From positions 44,099 to 108,098 of the forward strand of contig CAJLMA010000008.1 of NCBI GenBank assembly GCA_905207705.1: a stretch of DNA of 64,000 nucleotides, in the 5' to 3' direction. Made by a program: the position numbers and the translations under genes. Of the stretch, positions 63,875 through 64,000 are shown piece by piece. The notes under the pieces were generated by a model. That model was not told where the DNA came from. It did no database searches and saw nothing but the letters and a program-made list of their open reading frames with translations. Source of the stretch: an uncultured Prevotellaceae bacterium (lineage in GTDB: Bacteria; Bacteroidota; Bacteroidia; Bacteroidales; Muribaculaceae). How positions within the stretch are numbered: the first letter of the stretch is position 1; each line of letters begins with the position of its first letter.

Positions 63875-64000
63875 TTACAACTTCCAGCCAGAAATGCTTT
63901 CTTGGATGTTCCATAGATGGGCATAGAGTCCTTTTTTTCGGACAAGCTCATCGTGTGAGCCTTCTTCCTTTATCCGTCCTTTATCCAAGACGATTATCTG
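63875..64000 (-). CDS. ABC transporter, C-terminal end of ATP-binding domain (cut by window edge)
   Basis: Last 41 codons of a gene that enters from the right. VLDKGRIKEEGSHDEL followed by GLYAHLWNIQ is the typical end of an exporter-type (MsbA-like) permease-ATPase: the post-H-loop strand, the G.I.E.G.H.EL stretch and the Y..L.. helix. The substrate cannot be inferred. Confidence 0.88.
   Translation of the reverse strand, partial: QIIVLDKGRIKEEGSHDELVRKKGLYAHLWNIQESISGWKL

Noticed and set aside
1..64000. CRISPR arrays, insertion sequences or rRNA genes
   Set aside because: No regularly spaced repeats, transposase genes with terminal repeats or rRNA sequences were seen.

Overview
The window is a stretch of Bacteroidales chromosome. 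Evidence for this is a PorU type IX secretion sortase, a secreted protein with a C-terminal type IX sorting domain, lipoproteins and small proteins typical of the order (DUF4199, DUF4270, DUF6048, DUF6089, DUF6242, DUF6452), the uppS-bamA-skp-skp block, and promoters of the Bacteroidota TTTG / TAnnTTTG type (-33/-7). Moderate GC and the mix of families suggest a gut lineage such as Muribaculaceae, but genus cannot be fixed from sequence alone. Most of the window is housekeeping.

Layout: 0-2.7 kb holds the 5' part of porU (minus strand, runs off the left edge). 2.8-7.1 kb is a plus-strand run: an SMR/Gdx exporter, DUF4199, a polyprenyl-phosphate glycosyltransferase, a nitroreductase, a DUF6452 lipoprotein, recX and a ComF phosphoribosyltransferase. 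7.2-14.5 kb (minus) has a 1413-residue gingipain-adhesin-like type IX cargo protein, a GH3 glucosidase and a DEDDh exonuclease. 14.7-21.3 kb (minus) is the oddest part: an 828-residue protein that looks like a phage virion protein and a stand-alone, apparently intact phage large terminase lie on either side of two core genes (an SRPBCC protein and pyrE). 22-24.9 kb (minus) carries an SDR, DUF6048 and prmC. 25-40.7 kb (plus) carries ribD, DUF6242, DUF6089, uppS, bamA, two skp/ompH genes, panC, panD, ffh, folD, capA-like, a half-length glycogen-synthase-like gene and DUF4270. 40.7-53 kb (plus) carries tRNA-Thr, queF-queC-queD-queE, pyrG, yidC, guaA, aspS and a Nif3/zinc-ribbon pair. 53-56.4 kb has tdk, tRNA-Pro, fprA and a CPBP protease. 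56.5-60.1 kb is an AT-rich restriction-modification island (two C5-cytosine methyltransferases around a DUF3883/PD-(D/E)XK protein) placed directly behind nspC in the uvrD-nspC operon. The window ends in the tail of an ABC exporter.

Themes: outer-membrane biogenesis (BamA, two Skp-like chaperones, UppS, YidC, PorU), complete preQ0/preQ1 synthesis from carboxytetrahydropterin onward, pantothenate, folate and riboflavin steps, and pyrimidine/purine nucleotide synthesis (pyrE, pyrG, guaA, tdk).

Most interesting: (1) the orphan terminase and virion-like protein separated by core genes, compatible with a domesticated phage or dispersed gene-transfer-agent-like locus; (2) an intergenic terminator-promoter cassette present twice, whose hairpin shows a compensatory base change; (3) the R-M island flanked by an imperfect 32-bp repeat of the last codons of nspC; (4) a candidate small RNA near 17.4 kb with an exact promoter and its own terminator.
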